From Saccharopolyspora aridisoli (GTDB lineage: Bacteria > Actinomycetota > Actinomycetes > Mycobacteriales > Pseudonocardiaceae), in contig NZ_SMKV01000010.1 in assembly GCF_004348445.1 (NCBI RefSeq), positions 1 to 64,000 of the forward strand: a stretch of DNA of 64,000 nucleotides, in the 5' to 3' direction. The notes below the pieces were generated by a model. That model saw only the letters and a program-made list of their open reading frames with translations. It was not told where the DNA came from and searched no databases. Positions 63,171-64,000 of the stretch are shown here, one piece after another. Position numbers and translations under genes: made by a program. Every line of letters begins with the position of its first letter. The first letter of the stretch is position 1.

Positions 63171-63821
63171 ATGTCACCACGAGAAGCCCGAGCCGAGGCG
63201 TTCGTGCCCGCGAAAGGGGGCCTGCCCGCGATGGCGAGCGCGGTCCAGGCCTGCCGTGGGTGCGGCCTCCACGAGAACGCGACCCAAGCCGTGTTCGGCC
63301 AGGGATCGACCCGAGCCCGGGTCCTCCTCGTCGGTGAGCAGCCGGGTGCCTCCGAGGACGTGGAGGGCCACCCCTTCGTCGGCCCCGCAGGCCGCACGCT
63401 CGACGAGGCCTTCCGGGAAGCCGGCCTGCGCCGCGACGACGTGTACCTGACCAACGTGGTGAAGCACTTCAAGTTCGTGCCCGCGGAGAGGGGGAAGCGG
63501 CGAATCCACCAGAAGCCGAGCGTGGGCGAGGTGCGCGCGTGCACGCCCTGGCTGACCGCCGAGCTGCGTCTGGTCAAGCCCGAACTCGTCGTCTGCCTGG
63601 GCGCGACCGCGGCCAAAGCGCTGTTCGGCGAGTCCTTCCGCGTCACCCGCGACCGCGGGGTCCTGCTCGACTTCCCGGCGGGCTTCGAGCTCGGCGGGCG
63701 CAGCCCGGACTCCGTCCTCGCGACTGTGCACCCCTCGTCGGTCTTGCGATCCTCGGACCGGGAGGCCGCGTACCTCGACTTCCGGAACGACCTCCGCACC
63801 GCGGCTGACGCTCTCTGCTGA
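63171..63821 (+). CDS. udgX: UdgX family uracil-DNA binding protein
   Basis: The 216-residue protein belongs to the uracil-DNA glycosylase superfamily: a Cys pair CRGCGLHENA (Fe-S cluster ligands), VLLVGEQPGASEDVEGHPFV (GEQPG active-site loop, residue about 54), LTNVVKHFKFVP, and HPSSVLRSSDREA near the end. It contains KRRIHQKP around residue 110-117. This matches the R-loop of UdgX, whose His (113 here by my count) forms a covalent bond to abasic DNA after removing uracil. The ATG at 63171 has GGGAGGGG before it. Confidence 0.9.
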   Translation: MSPREARAEAFVPAKGGLPAMASAVQACRGCGLHENATQAVFGQGSTRARVLLVGEQPGASEDVEGHPFVGPAGRTLDEAFREAGLRRDDVYLTNVVKHFKFVPAERGKRRIHQKPSVGEVRACTPWLTAELRLVKPELVVCLGATAAKALFGESFRVTRDRGVLLDFPAGFELGGRSPDSVLATVHPSSVLRSSDREAAYLDFRNDLRTAADALC

Positions 63822-63864
63822 TGGGCCGCCACCCCGTCGGGGACTCACCTCGCCCTTCGCGCGC

Positions 63865-64000
63865 TCAGCGATCGGTGATCAGCGGGTACACGCCGTCCTC
63901 GTCGTGAACCTCCCTGCCCGTGAGCGGCGGGTTGAAGACGCACACCGCGCGCATCTCAGTCGTCGGGCGCAGCTGGTGGTGCTCGTGTCCGTCGAGCAGG
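63865..64000 (-). CDS. ectC: Ectoine synthase, C-terminal end (partial)
   Basis: The reverse strand reads [20 protein letters not shown], then [20 protein letters not shown], and stops at 63865. This is the conserved C-terminus of EctC ([20 protein letters not shown]). EctC closes the ectoine ring from N-acetyl-diaminobutyrate in the osmoprotectant pathway. The gene starts beyond the window. Confidence 0.92.
   Translation of the reverse strand, partial: LLDGHEHHQLRPTTEMRAVCVFNPPLTGREVHDEDGVYPLITDR

Noticed and set aside
1-64000. CRISPR arrays, tRNA/rRNA genes, insertion sequences and prophage genes
   Set aside because: I looked for regularly spaced repeats, tRNA-like cloverleaf ends and transposase motifs and saw none that could be supported. 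A tRNA-scanning and an HMM search would be needed to be certain.

Overview
The window is a stretch of high-GC actinomycete chromosome. Third codon positions are overwhelmingly G or C, GTG starts and ATGA/GTGA stop-start overlaps are common, and the gene content fits a filamentous or Pseudonocardiales-type actinobacterium: actinobacterial DnaE, a fused acyl-CoA carboxylase, UdgX, Pup, ectoine synthase and DUF6131/DUF6480 small proteins. The assignment to order is inference. No rRNA, tRNA, CRISPR array, complete IS element or integrase was seen.

Positions 1-31000 are mostly ordinary metabolism and transport. They hold the end of an acetyl-CoA synthetase, a GntR-MFS pair, a secreted phosphodiester glycosidase, dnaE, an aldo/keto reductase, an XRE-type regulator, an acetyltransferase, a methyltransferase, an alpha/beta hydrolase, a dicarboxylate symporter, a secreted CocE/NonD-type hydrolase, a YggT protein, a TetR/acyl-CoA synthetase/single-chain carboxylase operon, a Tat-exported PhoX-like protein, a glycerophosphodiester phosphodiesterase and a haloacid dehalogenase. 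Gene decay is visible here: an FMN reductase with its middle deleted, a DUF418 C-terminal fragment and a frame-shifted TetR C-terminal fragment.

Positions 31200-36430 carry stress and signalling genes: an SDR, a small acidic protein, a hemerythrin, a patatin, DUF2267 and a GAF-SpoIIE phosphatase.

Positions 36730-57510 form a large glycoconjugate locus. Together two minus-strand operons supply the activities for ADP-heptose synthesis. GmhA and a GT2-GmhB fusion are in one (56410 down to 50517). HldE is in the other (42820 down to 36732). Two GT9 heptosyltransferase-like enzymes, two GT4, three GT2 domains, an O-carbamoyltransferase, UDP-glucose dehydrogenase plus a dead-looking paralogue, UDP-xylose-synthase-type epimerase, a pyruvyltransferase-like protein, an ATP-grasp protein and an MFS exporter accompany them. 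Both heptose operons are preceded by the same 45-bp element (39 of 45 bases identical, no gaps), which suggests co-regulation. I read the locus as making a heptose-containing, probably carbamoylated glycan or glycosylated metabolite in a Gram-positive bacterium. Its product is unknown.

Positions 57800-64000 hold a SerA-like dehydrogenase overlapping a DUF1015 (serine-kinase-like) gene, then small membrane proteins, a phospholipase D, a stand-alone Pup-like gene (62193-62384) far from any visible proteasome gene, a UdgX-type uracil-DNA binding protein, and the end of ectC. The orphan Pup and the split, co-regulated heptose locus are the most interesting items.
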